The notes under the pieces are model-generated. The model was not told the DNA's origin. It saw nothing but the letters and a program-made list of their open reading frames with translations, and did no database searches. From positions 68,229,741 to 68,293,740 of the forward strand of contig CM076259.1 in assembly GCA_038380795.1 (NCBI GenBank): a stretch of 64,000 nucleotides of DNA, written 5' to 3'. A program made the position numbers and the translations under genes. Shown piece after piece: positions 1 to 13,432 of the stretch. This DNA comes from Pyrocephalus nanus (lineage: Eukaryota > Chordata > Aves > Passeriformes > Tyrannidae). Every line of letters starts with the position of its first letter. Position 1 is the stretch's first letter.

Positions 1-156
1 ACATGCCTGTTGGGCTGAGTATGAAGACAGCCTTTATGTGTCAGAAAGGAAAATATATTTATTGCATCTAAAGATCATCAAAGTCAGATTTCTGTATCAC
101 ATCACTGTGTTTACAGAGCAGGAGGAAAGCTGGGCATGTCTGGATTTATCCCACGT

Positions 157-438
157 TGACTCATAACTATCCTCTTCGGAGCCAAAACCACTCCTAGTAA
201 CACTTTCAGTCACCAACAGCAACTTCCAGCCAGCAAAAGTAGATAACAGCAAACTTTCAGTCTGCTTTAACCTGAAACTTGAATCTTGGTAGAAGAGGGA
301 TTTAGCTGTTGGAAGTAATAACTGGAGCTGCATTTGGCATCCTCTGTTCAGTGGCCAAATCATCAGAGGTTTTACAAGCAGTGGAAATTTTTGCACCTGG
401 AAAGCTCTCGCAGCCTACACTCTTCATTGCCAAAATTG
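157..438 (+). promoter_or_regulatory. AP-1 motif followed by a strong splice donor; possible distal first exon
   Basis: A perfect AP-1 site, TGACTCA, lies at 157-163. A near-consensus 5' splice site, AAATTG|GTAAGTCC, lies at 438/439. No long open frame lies between them, so any exon here would be non-coding. AP-1 sites are typical of epidermal promoters, and the downstream gene is sciellin, so a distal alternative first exon is conceivable. Both motifs also occur by chance in a sequence this long. This is inference only. Confidence 0.15.
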
Positions 439-1717
439 GTAAGTCCATGTTAAAGCAATATGCTTATCTGTGGAATTTGTAAATGGGGATTAATTTGAAA
501 TTTTAAAAAAGAAAAAATAACATCTGTGTTTGATTTTCAGTGTTTTTCATATAACTTCTGCTTAATTTACAAGTAGGATTTCTCCTGTGCTCCTGCCATC
601 TATAATCTAGGCTCTGATTGTCCTGAAAAGTACTTTTTTTCTTCTTATTTCAGCACTGATATGTTGTTGGCATAAGGAAACTGTTCAGTCATGCAGTTGG
701 CTGTACTAAAAAGTTTAATTGATATAAAATCCAATTTCTACATACTTAGTAGAGTTGGAGTAATAGGACAAATTGAAGACATGCCAGTATCTTCTGACAC
801 ATTCAAGTAGACATATTATGAATGTACACAAGAACCTCTTAAAGATGTGTTTAACAATTGCTATATTTTATTTAGGAGTTCATACCTTTCAATTGTAAGC
901 AAGGATTACTGACTCTGTTTTATTGTATTGAAAGGAGATTTCTATGCTATTTAACGTGTCTTCTCTAAAAGCTGATTGTAAGGATAAGGATTGGGATGAC
1001 CATCTTGTGAGGGATAATGGACTAAATTAGATTCTACTTGTTCAATGGAATTTATTTTTTAAAAAGCTCTGAGGAAATATACAGTATCCCACTGGTAGGC
1101 TTAATTCAGTGACAGCTGTCACTGAATCCCACAAAACCTTTCCACAGCCAAAGTTTTTAGCTTATATTGCATTTACATCTTGGCCTATCTAACCTACACT
1201 TCACCCATCACACAAGTTCTTCAGGAATGTGGACAGTAGGCCTTATGCACCTATCTGATATTTGCACTTTTAGTTTAGTTCAGCATTTGTTCCTACAGAG
1301 TTTAGAAAATGTACTCAAAATCATTTAATCTAACTTACTGAATGTTTTTATCCCTTAGATAAAAGGTTATATTTACTTGGATCAGGAACAATTGTCTTAG
1401 CTGCTCCCCAGGCTTCATCAGGTTTCAAGTTCAGCTCAGATTTTGACTTGCATTCCACCAGTATGAATACTTGCTCTGGCATCTGAGTCAATTGGCTAAG
1501 TCACCTCAAGCAGTTGATATCTGCTTCAGTTTGTCAAACTGGTCTGTGTTACAACTATCTGCCCTCTTATTGTGTTAAAAAGTGGGCAAAGATGCAAGCA
1601 TGCATAAGGAAATAGAACAAGTTATTGGTAACCACCAGTGTTTTTACTAAAAAAAAAAAATATTTAGAAGGATTTGGAAGAAGTGAAAAAGTCGCAGGAA
1701 AGAGGGTAACAGTCACA

Positions 1718-1770
1718 AATGAAACAGCATGTAATGAATCCTAAATTAAACTAGAGATGCCCCTTGCTCT
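1718..1770 (+). repeat. Unclassified dispersed repeat, copy 1
   Basis: The segment CACAAATGAAACAGCAT... ending GATGCCCCTTG resembles 3924-3976 over about 53 bp, with roughly three quarters of bases shared by eye. Similarity fades on both sides. I do not recognise the family. Confidence 0.4.
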
Positions 1771-3923
1771 TATAGTGGCTTCTTAACTCAGACATTTCAA
1801 GATCTGCAGACTATACTGAAAGGGGTGAGGGATGACTAGGTCAGTCTCTTTTGAGGCTGAGTAGATCATGACTGCATGGTTTCAAATGGATGGTCTTACA
1901 CTGAGATTGATCATTTCTTGGAAGTAAGACGAGAAGGCCTGGATGTCCCATTCTGACCACACATGCTTGGACCAGCCCGGCTGTTGTGCATCTCACTTCT
2001 GCTTTGTGATTTCCAGTGTAATGCTGCATCATTCCTCCTTATTTCTGTGGGCTTTCGCTGCAGTTTTATTCTGCATACAGATTTTCCTGGAGCCAAGTTT
2101 TTTATAAGCAACATAATATATAAAATATGGCTACCATCCAAAGATAGTTATGATTTCAGTTCTCTTTCCTGAGATGGAAAAAAAAAGAAATAGAGCTATA
2201 ATAAAGAGGCTCCTAGAACTGGGTTATACAGAGGAGTGAAAAGAAGCTCTAATTTTCTTGTTGCATAAGTAGGTGAAAAGAAAGGAAAGCATTAAATTTT
2301 TATTTTGTCTATTTTATTTGCTTAGAATCTATGACAATAAAATGGCAGCAGACAAAAACAGCACTAAATGTTCAACTTAAAGTTTTGCACAACTGCAACA
2401 ACACTGGAGGAAAGGTTGCTATGTGTCCAATCCAAATACTAATTTCCACTGAAATACTTGAACAACAATCAAGAGAAATGTATCTGAGCACTTTAAACAC
2501 AGATATCTGAAAATTTCAAGCAAGTCAGCGAGGTAAGAAAATGAAAAAAAAAAAAAGAATACTAAGGATAATATTTTCTCTCATTGTTGTGCAAAAAAAG
2601 TGAGAATGATAGAGGTCCCCCAATAAAATGAAGCAGATTTAAGCTGCCATTTCTTCCTTCTGGGATCTCAGTCATGTGTGAGAAAATAAGCTCTTCCATT
2701 CGTTGTACTGAAGATTCGATAAGGGGTTTAATTTTCATTGCTCTGTTTCCACCTAGTGCTCAAAATGCATACTGCAGTAATTTGTATGTATTTTCTAGAA
2801 TCAATAACTGCAAATCAGTATCGGTCTCTGTTTGCAGGGAATTTGCATTATCAGTAAGGAAGTTAAGATTAAATATCTTTTCTACAAAAAGCACTAGCTC
2901 CCAGACTAAAGGCTGTCAAGTCTTGGCTGCATGATCTGTTCAGAAACAGGAGCATCAGTTATTTGATTTAACTCTTAGAATCCCTCTTGTGTATGTAATT
3001 TTTGTGGTAGTTTCCCTGTTAACTGAAGACGAATGAATGCATGAGAATAAACAGGACCACATCATGGTCTTTGAGAGACATTCATTACTCTGACAGGCAA
3101 GTGCATGTTCAGATGAAATCTGGAAAGGGATAGCTAATCCACCTGGAAATTTTGAGCTGGACTCATCTGGATAGTCTTTCCCTATATATCTCAAGTTATG
3201 CAATACCTTTCAGATTTTATACAACAAGAACATTTTAGTAACAGAACTAGAGAATTCAAAAACTCAATTATACTGAATGAAAAGGACAGATTTTATGCTG
3301 GACTATGAAATCTGTAGTTTTTCAGGAGGCTGAGGAGAGCTAGAAGACACAATTGTGGATGTACCTTATGAAATGTAGCAGAAGGCTTATGAACAGATAC
3401 ACAGCATACACAGACAGGACAAATGATGTTTTACTTTTCGTTCATGTTCTAAGACAAAACTTCTGTGTTATATATGCTTATAAAGAGCAAAATATGCTAG
3501 TATTGTTAATCTCAAACCGTACTTCATACAGTACAAGCATGGCACTAACTTCAACAGCTTTAAGATGGGGTTTTTTCATCCATTTTTGCAGCAAAATCTG
3601 GATGCAGCAATTCTGTTATTTTCCTGCCGTTGTAAATAGCATAAAATAGTTAAATGACTCTTGGTTGTACCACAGGAAGGTTATTTCTCCTAGACTCTCA
3701 TGTGTAGAAAGATGGAACTTCCTGTCTCCACAATTCGTAGTTTGGACATTTTCTTTAGGAAAAAGGCTTTAGCTCCTATTTTTCCCTTGTTCTTTCTCTT
3801 TAAGCATGGGCAAAATAGGAATGAGCTAATGCCCAGCCTAAGAAACTGCAATGTCCTTTGCTTGGGAGAGCATACTAACTGCTGGTTTACTAGACAGGAA
3901 GCCATCTGGATAAAAACAGGGTA

Positions 3924-3976
3924 CAAATCATAAATGAGACAGCATATCATGAAGTCTGAATAAAACAAGAGATGAC
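3924..3976 (+). repeat. Unclassified dispersed repeat, copy 2
   Basis: This is the partner of 1718-1770. It reads CATAAATGAGACAGCAT... and ends GATGACCCTTG. The same orientation and 2.2 kb spacing fit either an old local duplication or two fragments of one transposon family. Confidence 0.4.
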
Positions 3977-6900
3977 CCTTGGTACTACTCCAGCTGTGAT
4001 CACATTTATTTTATAATAAAACTTTTACAGCCACTCTATTTTTTGAAGCGTCCAGCATTGACTACTCAGGCAATCCCTGGTAAAATATGTATTGCACCAA
4101 ACTCTTTTAAGGTCTTCTGGATACTTCTCACCCAGTTTAGAATGTGAGGTAGACACCCAAGTTGCTTGCTTCAAACCACGCAGATACCTACACAGAGGCA
4201 TGCATGTACGTCACCTCAGAGCCCCGAATACAATGACCTGCCCATGGAATTCACATTTTTCCAGATAGAGGCAACAGGTGGGCTATGGTTTTTTACAGTT
4301 ACAGCTTTGGATTTCAATTTCACTTTACAGAAGAACTTGTTTAACCTTCCGAAAGACTAAGTACATAGGACTGTATAGGTCAGCATCTTTTCTAGCAGAA
4401 CCTCCTTGTTAAAATATTATTATTTTTACCACTGTGAACCCTACTGTGAACTCTGAGCTACAGAATGGCTCAAGTCTTCAGCAGTTTCTATTATGAAACT
4501 TTCTTACTTGAATAGTAAAATCAAAATCTATTCATGGTTAAATTCTCCTTATTTGTAAAATAATATTAGTTAAATAGTGGTTTTTAGGGAGAATGCATGG
4601 AGGAGGTGTAAGTGAACAGCACTATTTTATTACACTATCTGTTGCTACCTGAGCCCCCCCCACGCTGTTCCTGAAAGAGAGTTTCCTGCATTGAAACACA
4701 GATTTGCTTTAGTTTGAGTCATTACATCATCCAGCAGCAAAATTAACTAGGGAAGGGATTGCTGTGGATGTAGCTCTGCAGTATAGAAAGCGGCCGTGGA
4801 AGAAGGTGGGGTCTGTATGTGGGGTCTATAGGAAAGTCACACCCATTTAGAAACAACTGCTCTTGTCTTGGATCACAGTACGGTGAGGAGCTGTTTTATT
4901 CTCTGTAGTTGCCCAGTCGGGTGAAGACTATGTGAGGTTTTTTATTACTTCAGACAGAGCGTGACTGAGGCAGTGTCCTTCTAAGGGGATGGAAGGTAGG
5001 ACTTTGATACAGGACAAAAAAAAGCACTTCCTGTGTCTGACAGCAACTATAAAAGGGTGCAAGCAGAATAAATTATTTTTCGAAAGTATGGGAAGACTCA
5101 ATATTATCCAATATAATTAAAATTAGTACATTCACTTCTAAGTAATTTCTTGTAATAATCTATGTAGTATTTCTTGCCCTATCATCCTTCAAGAAGCTGC
5201 CCTTGGCAAAATACAAGCTTACTTCCTTGGAGGACTCTATTTATGTTAATACTTAATAGATTGTTATTAAATTTAATTAGCACTATATATATCCTCTTCA
5301 GACTTGTGTATATTGTCCTGTCCTGTGATCTTTACACTAATGAGTATTTGGATGAAAATATTTGGATTTTTTTTGAAAGAGAGTGTGTAAAATTTAATCA
5401 ATTAAATCAAATATTATGGTTAAAAGTGAGGGGGAACCTTGTTTCAGTATTTGTAACACTTCTATAGCATTATCATATTTTGAATCACTCTTTTCTGTTG
5501 CAAAGGCTGGTAAAAAGAAGGACACTTCTGCTTTTAATATTTTCCATTATGGATGCATGGACTCACTAGACTAGACCTACACACCATCCAGGCCAGTAAT
5601 TTGTTTCTGACAGAGCCCAGAGGCAGACACCTCAGAGGAATGTTCAAGGACCTGCAATCAGAAGTAAGGGCACTGCTTTCTCTCTAGTTTGAAGATACTA
5701 AATCTGTTCATACACCTTGAGCAGCCTCCTGAAGGTTCATCTTGTGATATCAGAAATAAAGAATAAACCCTTCACAGATTTTTCTGTCTATTGTACTGAG
5801 TGATTCTAAAGTACAGCAGAAGCTCTCAAGTCTGATCTTTCCTTAAAGCTTCAGTGTAACAAAATGGAATAACTGCTGGGACTTGGAGGCACTGCATGGC
5901 ACTGGGAGGCAGAGGCAGCAATCCCAAGATCCCAGTCCAAGACCCGTAACAACTCACACCTGAACATGCCTAAGCAGGTTTCCTGAAAATCCCTATCTAG
6001 TGAGAGAGTAAGCAGATACTTCCTTGTGTCTGTTACAAGGGAGTAATCTGACCTCTTGTGTTTAGTGCTGTTTTGTGAGGATTGCAGTCCTTATGCTTGT
6101 CTTGGTCTTAAATCTTGAGTTTCTCCCTGAATTTATGGGTAGAATTTACAAGGTCTCAATAAGGAAATTAAAGGAGTTCAAGGAAGGCCAGACATAACCA
6201 GAGGATATGTGACCTCACCACACCAGTGAGGTGTCTGCCACTTACACTTAAAGCTGAGTCAGGCCACCTCTGCCTGCCTTAAACAATGCATGGAGCCAGA
6301 GAACCCTGAATAGGGAGCCACCTGAAATTCCCTTTGTGCAGTCACCTAGGAGTGATCCATGCAGAATTATTTAGGGCAGGGGATGTTTTAAATCTTGCTT
6401 GCAAGTGCCTTATTCTGAGCTCTATCCACCTGGAACCAGAGAGAAATGGGTGTCGACCACTGCATTAAATACAAAATGAGGAGAAAGTAATAACAAGGGA
6501 CGCGTGGCCACCTTGTGATCAGACACTCTGCATGAGCAGCCCAGGGGCCAGAACTAGGACTCCTCCTGATTGCATGGTGGCACACTGTACATGGCAACTA
6601 CAGAGAAAGTTTGCCATGTGGAACATAAATTCTGTACATGACCATATTTAATATTTATATTATACTTACATGAAATTTACTATGGAATTAAAATATATGA
6701 AGTAGTGGTTAAAGTTTCACTCATCTGTACACTAACTATGAAGTCTGCTTTTACTGTGTGATCATAGATTTACCTGAATGCATATTCTGTACCTTGTTGA
6801 TGAATCAAAGCAGTTAGGTATTTTACCTTTCATAGTACTGCTGCTAATGAAACACTACCTCTGTATTCAGATTAGCTTGAATGTTCGTCATGGAGCAACA

Positions 6901-7544
6901 CCTGTAGTACTTACACAACTGTGAGTGATTAAATACCATTTAACTCAGTGGGAATGTTGCAATAGAACATGCCTATTTACTGTGTTCATCTGCTTTCCTT
7001 CTAATACAAACTTATGTTTACATTTCAACAGCTTCCTGTATATGAATTTTGGATTTTGGGTCCTTCTATTTTGCAAACTTTTTAATAGTCATCTCTGTTG
7101 CAACAGGAGAATGAAAATAAAACAGTATATTTTAGTAATTACAATAAGTTATTTAGAAGGCAGAAGTAGAGATAGTTTACATTTAATTGTCTTTTTAATT
7201 ACAGAGTTGCCAATGTATGGGTCATTACCTCCCTCCTTCTTGTTTGTTATTAAATGAAGAGTTCATGGAAGCCCTAATTTTTTTCTACCTAAAATGGCTG
7301 TCAGATATGAGATGTGGCAAGGATGGGACAAAATGAGGAAGGAAACAGGTTAATGCTGTCTCATGAGAAGAAGACATTTATAATTAGAGAGAGTGTGCAC
7401 TTCTTTTCAAAGTTATTAATTATAGCTTGGTCTTCCCTATGGGGAAGCAGCAATTTATATAGTATACATGCAGTTCAGGGAGAAGAGAAACTGTCTTTCA
7501 TCACAAGGAGGATGGTCTATGCTTTAGATTGTTGAATCTAATCT

Positions 7545-8300
7545 AATGAAGTCACTAGTGGTGTATCCTAGGGCTTAATACTGGGGCCAATACTGTTCTC
7601 CATATTCATTAACGATCTGGACATAGGACCACAGTTCACCTTCATCAGGTTCACAGACAATACAAAACTGGGCAGACTGGCTCATGTGCCAGATGGTTAT
7701 GCCACCGTTCAGAGGGACCTCAACAAGGTGGGGAACAGGCCAGAGGGGAATCTCATCAACTTCAACAATGGTAAAGGCAAAGCCTTATACGTGTGGAGGA
7801 ATAACCCCAGGAACCAGTACATCCTGAGGACCCACTGGCAGGAAAGTTGCTTTCCTTAAAAAGTCTTTGGAGTGAAAGTTTCCAGGCAATGGATAAGATG
7901 ACCATGAGCTACCAATGCACCATTCATGACAATAAAAGGACAGCAGCTTCTTTGGTAATGTTAGTAAGAGCATTGCCAGCAAAATGAGGAAGGTGATCCT
8001 TTTTCCCTTTAACATTGATGAGCCCACATCAGGAGTACTGTGTCCAGTTCTGGACTACCCAGCACACAAAAAAGATATGGACTTACTGGACCAAGTCCAG
8101 GCCTGGATGATTAAAGTATTGGAACACGTTTGACTACTTTGGAGGTCAGATGGCTTCTTTAAAACCTGCAGTTCCTGTCATTCAAATCCCATCCTCAAGT
8201 TTTACCCTTCCCAACAGTGCCTGAAAGATGTCAAAGACCACTAACATGAAAAAAATGTTGAGATCAGAAGAAGTTCTTCCATATGGAAAAGGACAAGAAT
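7545..8300 (+). mobile_element. CR1 LINE fragment, 3' part of the reverse-transcriptase ORF (degenerate)
   Basis: The text follows the avian CR1 ORF2 end in sense orientation: CACTAGTGGTGT, then ATTAACGATCTGGACA (the FINDLD-type segment just after the reverse-transcriptase core), AGAGGGACCTCAACAAGG, GGAATAACCCCAGG..CCAGTACA, and GGAGTACTGTGTCCAGTTCTGG. The reading frame is broken by stops and indels, so this is a dead 5'-truncated copy. The right part to about 8300, including GAAGTTCTTCC, is more diverged. The family assignment rests on recalled CR1 consensus. Confidence 0.85.
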
Positions 8301-9595
8301 TTGGTAATGATTGGCAAATTACCCATATATATCAAACTATGTTGTTAATAGCCTTTCCCATATGTGTATGTGTAGAAATTTGATCAAGGTATGGTTTGTA
8401 GATGAGAGGAAAGCTAATGTAGTACTTCAAGAAACTTAGGACATCCTCTGAAAGGCTGCAGACAATTCCTTCTAAGTGTTAGCAAGTCCTTTCAATTGAA
8501 ATCCTGTGAGAGACTTCTCTTGCATTAAAAACCCTGTAGCTGTTAGGGGAGGGAAATTATTGAAGGGAAATCAGTAATAACAATATGACTGAATTTACAG
8601 AAGGTTAAAACATTGGTTTTGAGGTGTGAACTGTCCTTTTGTTTCAGTAGTTACTAAATTAGGTAGCTGAACTTAAAAAGCTGGTTTCCAGACTGATGTA
8701 ATCACCAAATAGCACACTATGACAATGGAATGGTCTTGGTCTAGCCTGAATATTTTTTGTTTTCCACATGCTTTTCTTCAGTTTTTTGATTGTGAGACCT
8801 GTGGTGAATTAGATCTTGATGTGTGCTGCTCTGACCAAGGCAACCTAAGGAACTAGTTGGAGAATATCCCCAAGGGCAGGACAAGGAAGGCACAACTGTT
8901 ACTTTCAGTGGTAATGTGGTACTAGATGAGTTTAAACTGATAAAGAAACCGCACCCTTGCTGTTCACTGCAAAACCTATTGTCAACACCCATTTACTGGA
9001 TCACTGCACTGTACAGTTAGATAAACGACAGAGATGCTCATTCATGACAATCTCTGTGGTGTTTCCTGAACAGGTAGTCCCTGCAGTTATACCTTTGACT
9101 GTTTAGGAGACTGACCCTGCAAAACCCTGAGAAAAAATTGTATTGAGAGACTGTAACTGCACTTACCCTTATGTATGAACTTCTGAGGGTTGCTTGTTTG
9201 TGGCATTGTCTTCAAATCACTTGGTTCCCTTGTTTGCAACTGAGCAACTCTTTTCCTTTTTTTCATCCTGTGTGTTTGCCTTTATTTGCTCCTTTTGCAG
9301 CATAATTCAGATGTTAATCTGTCCCAAACACAATCCATGTGGATCGAATAGCTGACATGCCATTCATTGTTCATTGCATAGTTCTCATGTAACATCACTG
9401 CTCATCCTGTCTCTCTTCATTTGATCACAGTTTTTCTAAAGTGTACTATTTCCAGGCAAAGAATTTTCTGGTTTTTATACGAACACCTCTACCATTGCAT
9501 AAAACCGGTAGAATACATTAATCTTCATTTACAGGGATACAGTTCTTGAAACCCTTCAAGAACACTGCTCTGTAGGTTTGTATTGTCATTCACAG
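8301..9595. other. Intergenic stretch without recognisable features
   Basis: No gene, RNA gene or clear transposon was recognised. The frame at 8741-8992 on the minus strand has no recognisable product or splice context. Confidence 0.5.
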
Positions 9596-9599
9596 ATTT

Positions 9600-9722
9600 C
9601 ACAGAATATTCTGAGTTGGAAGGATCATTGAGTCCAGCTCTTTGGTGAACAGACTATTCAGGGATCGAACCTACAACCTTGGTGTTATTAGTGCCATGCT
9701 CTAACCAACTGATCTTTGACCT
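9600..9722 (-). mobile_element. tRNA-Ile-derived SINE with CR1-type tail (TguSINE1-like)
   Basis: Read on the minus strand, this starts with a tRNA-like head: AGTTGGTTAGAGC from the D-arm and box A region, CTAATAAC around an AAT anticodon as in tRNA-Ile, and a perfect box B, GGTTCGATCCC (9661-9671 on the complement). It continues into GAGCTGGACTCAATGATCC and ends with CAACTCAGAATATTCTGTGA, which is the 3' tail of CR1-X-type LINEs. That head-plus-tail structure is a SINE mobilised by CR1. The acceptor stem is not preserved, so it is not a functional tRNA gene. Confidence 0.82.
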
Positions 9723-10029
9723 CTGAGATCTTTTCCTGCCTGCTTCACTTCCTCTTTGACATCTTTCTCCTTCATTTTTATTTCAAATCCTCTTTGGTTA
9801 CTGTGCTACCTAATTCCAAATTTCAATCTCCTTCTGCTCTGTATCTTTTAAACAGTGGCACTTGCAAGTGACAACTCCACTCTGCTCTTTTCATGGACTA
9901 ACTTTTGGTCTGGCTAACAGTGATTTGTGAGTGTGTCACGCTGCTCCCTTATTACCTTTAGAAGGGGGAATTTAAAAGATATGTTTATTCAAATAACTGA
10001 ATACTGAACAGGGTCCCCAGAGAAACATT

Positions 10030-10178
10030 CACAGCACCAAGCCTGCCAGAACTCAAGAAGCATTTGGGCAAGGCTCTCAGGCATGTGGTGTGGTTCTTGA
10101 GGTTGTTCTGTGCAGGGCCAAGAGTTGGACCCCATGATCCTGTGGGTCCCTTCAAACTCAGGATATTCTATGATTCTA
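10030..10178 (+). mobile_element. CR1 LINE 3' end (CR1-X-like)
   Basis: This is a sense-strand CR1 3' untranslated end: GGGCCAAGAGTTGGACCCCA, then TGATCCTGTGGGTCCCTTC, then GGATATTCTATGATTCTA. It is a short 5'-truncated copy with no coding sequence. Its tail is the same type as the tail of the SINE about 300 bp to the left, which sits on the opposite strand. Confidence 0.85.
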
Positions 10179-13100
10179 CTGGACTTTTTGGTGTTGAGTA
10201 TTTTTACTACATAGAATAATAAATAGCACTGTAAGTACTATAGCACAATGCCAAAGGAGAGATAAAAAAAAATTAATATATTTACCAATGTGTGTGAAAA
10301 AAAGTGGTTTAAAAATGTTGCCTATGGAATGAGGTTGAATCCTTCCAAACAAATGTTTCAGTGTTACTTGCAAAAATGGCAAATAGTTGTTTGTATATAC
10401 GGAAGTTTGTACATACATTATGCTCAGCTAATTCTATTCTCCTATACTAAGAAAAAGATTGAAATGGATATTCCAGGCATCTCTTGTTTAAGAAAGTTTG
10501 CTCTCATTTTCCTTATTATTATCATTATCTTTAGTTTCAGTAGGATACCCAGAAGGAGAAAATACCCAGTAGGTCTCCAAGGCTCAAAACTAATGCTATG
10601 TGCATAAAAGATTTAAAATTATGTCCGTTGTCCATGCAAAACTTCCAAAAACCAAAAAAATTCAGCTTCAAAATCATGTGACTTTTGCCAAGGTTCCTGG
10701 GAACTTGGAGCCCAGACTTTGTATTGGGGAGTTTCAGACCTTAAAGTGATGGCCCCAGCAATGCTAGCAACTAACTGTTGTACCATTCTGAGTGGAGAAA
10801 TTGTTTGATCCAAATATTGCTTGTTCTCATCACAGCTCACCACTTGTCCTCACCACAGCTATTTTTACAGAAAACCACAAGATTTTTACTGGCTGAATGC
10901 AATGGCATGTGAATTGAGCTCTCCAAGGAGTGCAAAAAACAGCAGTTCTGGCTGTTTCATTTCCCCACTCAAGGCAAAAAAAAAAGGGAAAAAAGACAGA
11001 GTAACCAGTGTGACACATAACTGCAACACTGGATTTTGTGGTATCCCTTAAACAGAGAGTCAGAGTGCAGCCCAGGTGTTTGTAACCACAGAAACAGAAA
11101 ATGTTGTTTGGAAGGAAGGAGAATGTGCACCAAATCTACTATATCTCAAACCTGACAGTGTTTCTTTAAAATGTCCTTAAACCTGTTTAACACACCCTTA
11201 CTTTTCACCACTCCCTGGGAACATGCACCACTTATAGCAACTTGTAAATCAAGAAAAACCAAACCCAGCAATTTATTCTCCAGTGTGCGCTGGCTATTCT
11301 CACACACCCAGCTTGGCCATATAATTAAGCTACAACAGAGCTCACTTGCTTGGAGCTTTCTGCTTCAACCTAAAATGAGCTCAGCACTGTGGGTTTAAAT
11401 GTTTCAAATATGCTGGAGCAGAATTGTGTATTTCAAAATTAAATTAAGAAAATTAAGAAAATATTTAGAATACAAAGATTGTGATTTAGGCACAATGCTG
11501 CGAGGTTCTGCTCACAGATTTATAGAAGATGCCAAACCTCATTTATACTACTTTGTCTGCAGCTCAGAGATCTGAACAGAGTGAATATAGATATCCACAA
11601 ATAAAGCAGCTAAACCCCCAAATTCAAGTCTTGCTTTTGCCATAGCTAGAGGATTCAAATCCATAAAAATCTGACGTATTCCTTCTAAAAATGTAAGGAA
11701 TATTTCCTTTGTTCCTGTGAGTGAAAGGGACAGAACTTATAGGAAAGCACAATGATTTTTTTGTTTTTTTTTCTGTCCTCTCATCTTGCAATGTCTTTAT
11801 GGTTCAGACTCCTACATGGCCAGATTATAGTTTCCCTGTCACACTTTTTGTGTAAGTGGCTACAGTGCAGCAGGGAAGCTGATTTTATAAATGCAGTACT
11901 GTCAAGGCTGCAGAATGAGCCTTACAGCTTGAATTTTGGCCAGACAGAGGGAAAGAAAAAAAATCTGCACCTTTGTTTCCTTCTCCTTTTAATTTAGCAA
12001 GAACTTCTTTCTACAAGAGAAAAAAAAAATATTTGAAATCCTGCTATTACATGGAATTCATCTGACATTGTTTAACAACGATGCAGATGCCTACATCTGA
12101 TTTGTCATTTTTAGGCTCCCTTTCTAAACAGGGGAGAGAAATAATAACTTCTATAGCCCAATCCTCTGACCTACTTAAGTCATCTGCATTAGTGTGAGAT
12201 TACATTAGAGGTGTCTTGAGTGACAAATTTAAGGTAGGAGCCTAGCTTTTGATGTAGCCTAGCTTTTTGGCTAAATAGGGCCTGGGTGGAAAGTCTTGCC
12301 CAGTTCTGAGGAAACAAATGTTTGAAAATAGCTGTCACCAGTTTGGCTTCTCCTTTATTGAGTAGAGTTCAAATTATTTGCTTAAAAATTAATTAGCATT
12401 TAGCTCTCTCAGGCTAATAGTCTGCATGAGGATCCAGAGCAGCCTGAAATTATTGGGTTCTTCACATTATGCTCTTAAAGCACTGTGGCAAGGTCTGGAG
12501 CCTGAGGAACTTACCTGGACCTCTGTGATTAAATCCAGATAATTATAATCATTCTGTTATGACTCTCTCCCTTGTAATCTCACCCAAATTATTTAGAAAT
12601 CATCCCATTCCAAAGTGCAGTCTTGTTTTCATTTCACTTAACAACAGCAACAAAAACAAATGAAAAAACCCACCGCTCAATTCTTTGAGTACTGAACATT
12701 AAAACTCACGTAAAAGATTTTTTTCTGCCAACATTCTTTTCAAAGTATTCACAGTTTGGAAAACAATTTTTAGAAGAATATAATTTACTGAAAATAAAAG
12801 GAAAGGAGAAGTTGATATTTAAAGTGCACAAGAGATTGTAAGACTCTATTAGCTACTTTATGTCAGAGGACATCTTGCCTTTTGCAAAGGCAAGAAGAGA
12901 GTTCAGCTGCTTCTTCAGTTTCTTAGCTCATAAAGCCCTGCTTGAAGATGTGTTAATTTAGGAAATGTATTCTCCTTTCTTTCACATAGTTTGTGATTGA
13001 ATTCTGTACCTCAAATTTAGTCCTTGGAAGATGCTTGGAAATGCTATTAAACCTTCTGCTTCTTTGGGTAAGGGAGAACAAAAAGACAGCTGAATTCTCC

Positions 13101-13432
13101 AGAGAAGCTGTGAGGGGAATGTGGAGGGCGGATGACACTTCTGTGATACCATTTTCAATTTTACTCCTGCAGATTACTTACATTTCAACACATATCATAA
13201 ATCTGCCTTGTTGGTTTTTTTCTGTTATTTGAACAGGTGAGCAATTTTATTGGATTGCAAAGGTTTTTATGATTAAGGAAAGGGTCTTAAACGTGTGATA
13301 ACAAAGTAAAGTTCTCTCCATATTTACATATATACATACTCTCCACATTTGTCATGTAACTAGAGAAGAAATTCACTCTCAAGAAATTAAAATGACAATG
13401 CTGAATGACTCTCAGCTGAGGGGCTGAATGGC

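Larger units (their letters stand above)
1..7544. other. Gene-poor 5' flank
   Basis: No gene is supported here. Open frames are short, lack splice context and show no recognisable protein. The stretch holds an AP-1-like motif with a strong donor near 157-439 (listed separately), a diverged repeat pair at 1718-1770 and 3924-3976, and a lone TATA-like ACTATAAAAGG near 5046 with no recognisable gene behind it. In mammals the SCEL neighbour on this side is MYCBP2, but no MYCBP2 coding sequence was recognised. Confidence 0.6.

Noticed and set aside
5046..5077. TATA-like ACTATAAAAGG followed by AATAAA
   Set aside because: No other promoter or LTR signals and no gene behind it.
9600..9722. tRNA-Ile gene on the minus strand
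   Set aside because: Box B is perfect, but the acceptor stem is not preserved and the sequence runs into a CR1 tail, so it is a SINE.
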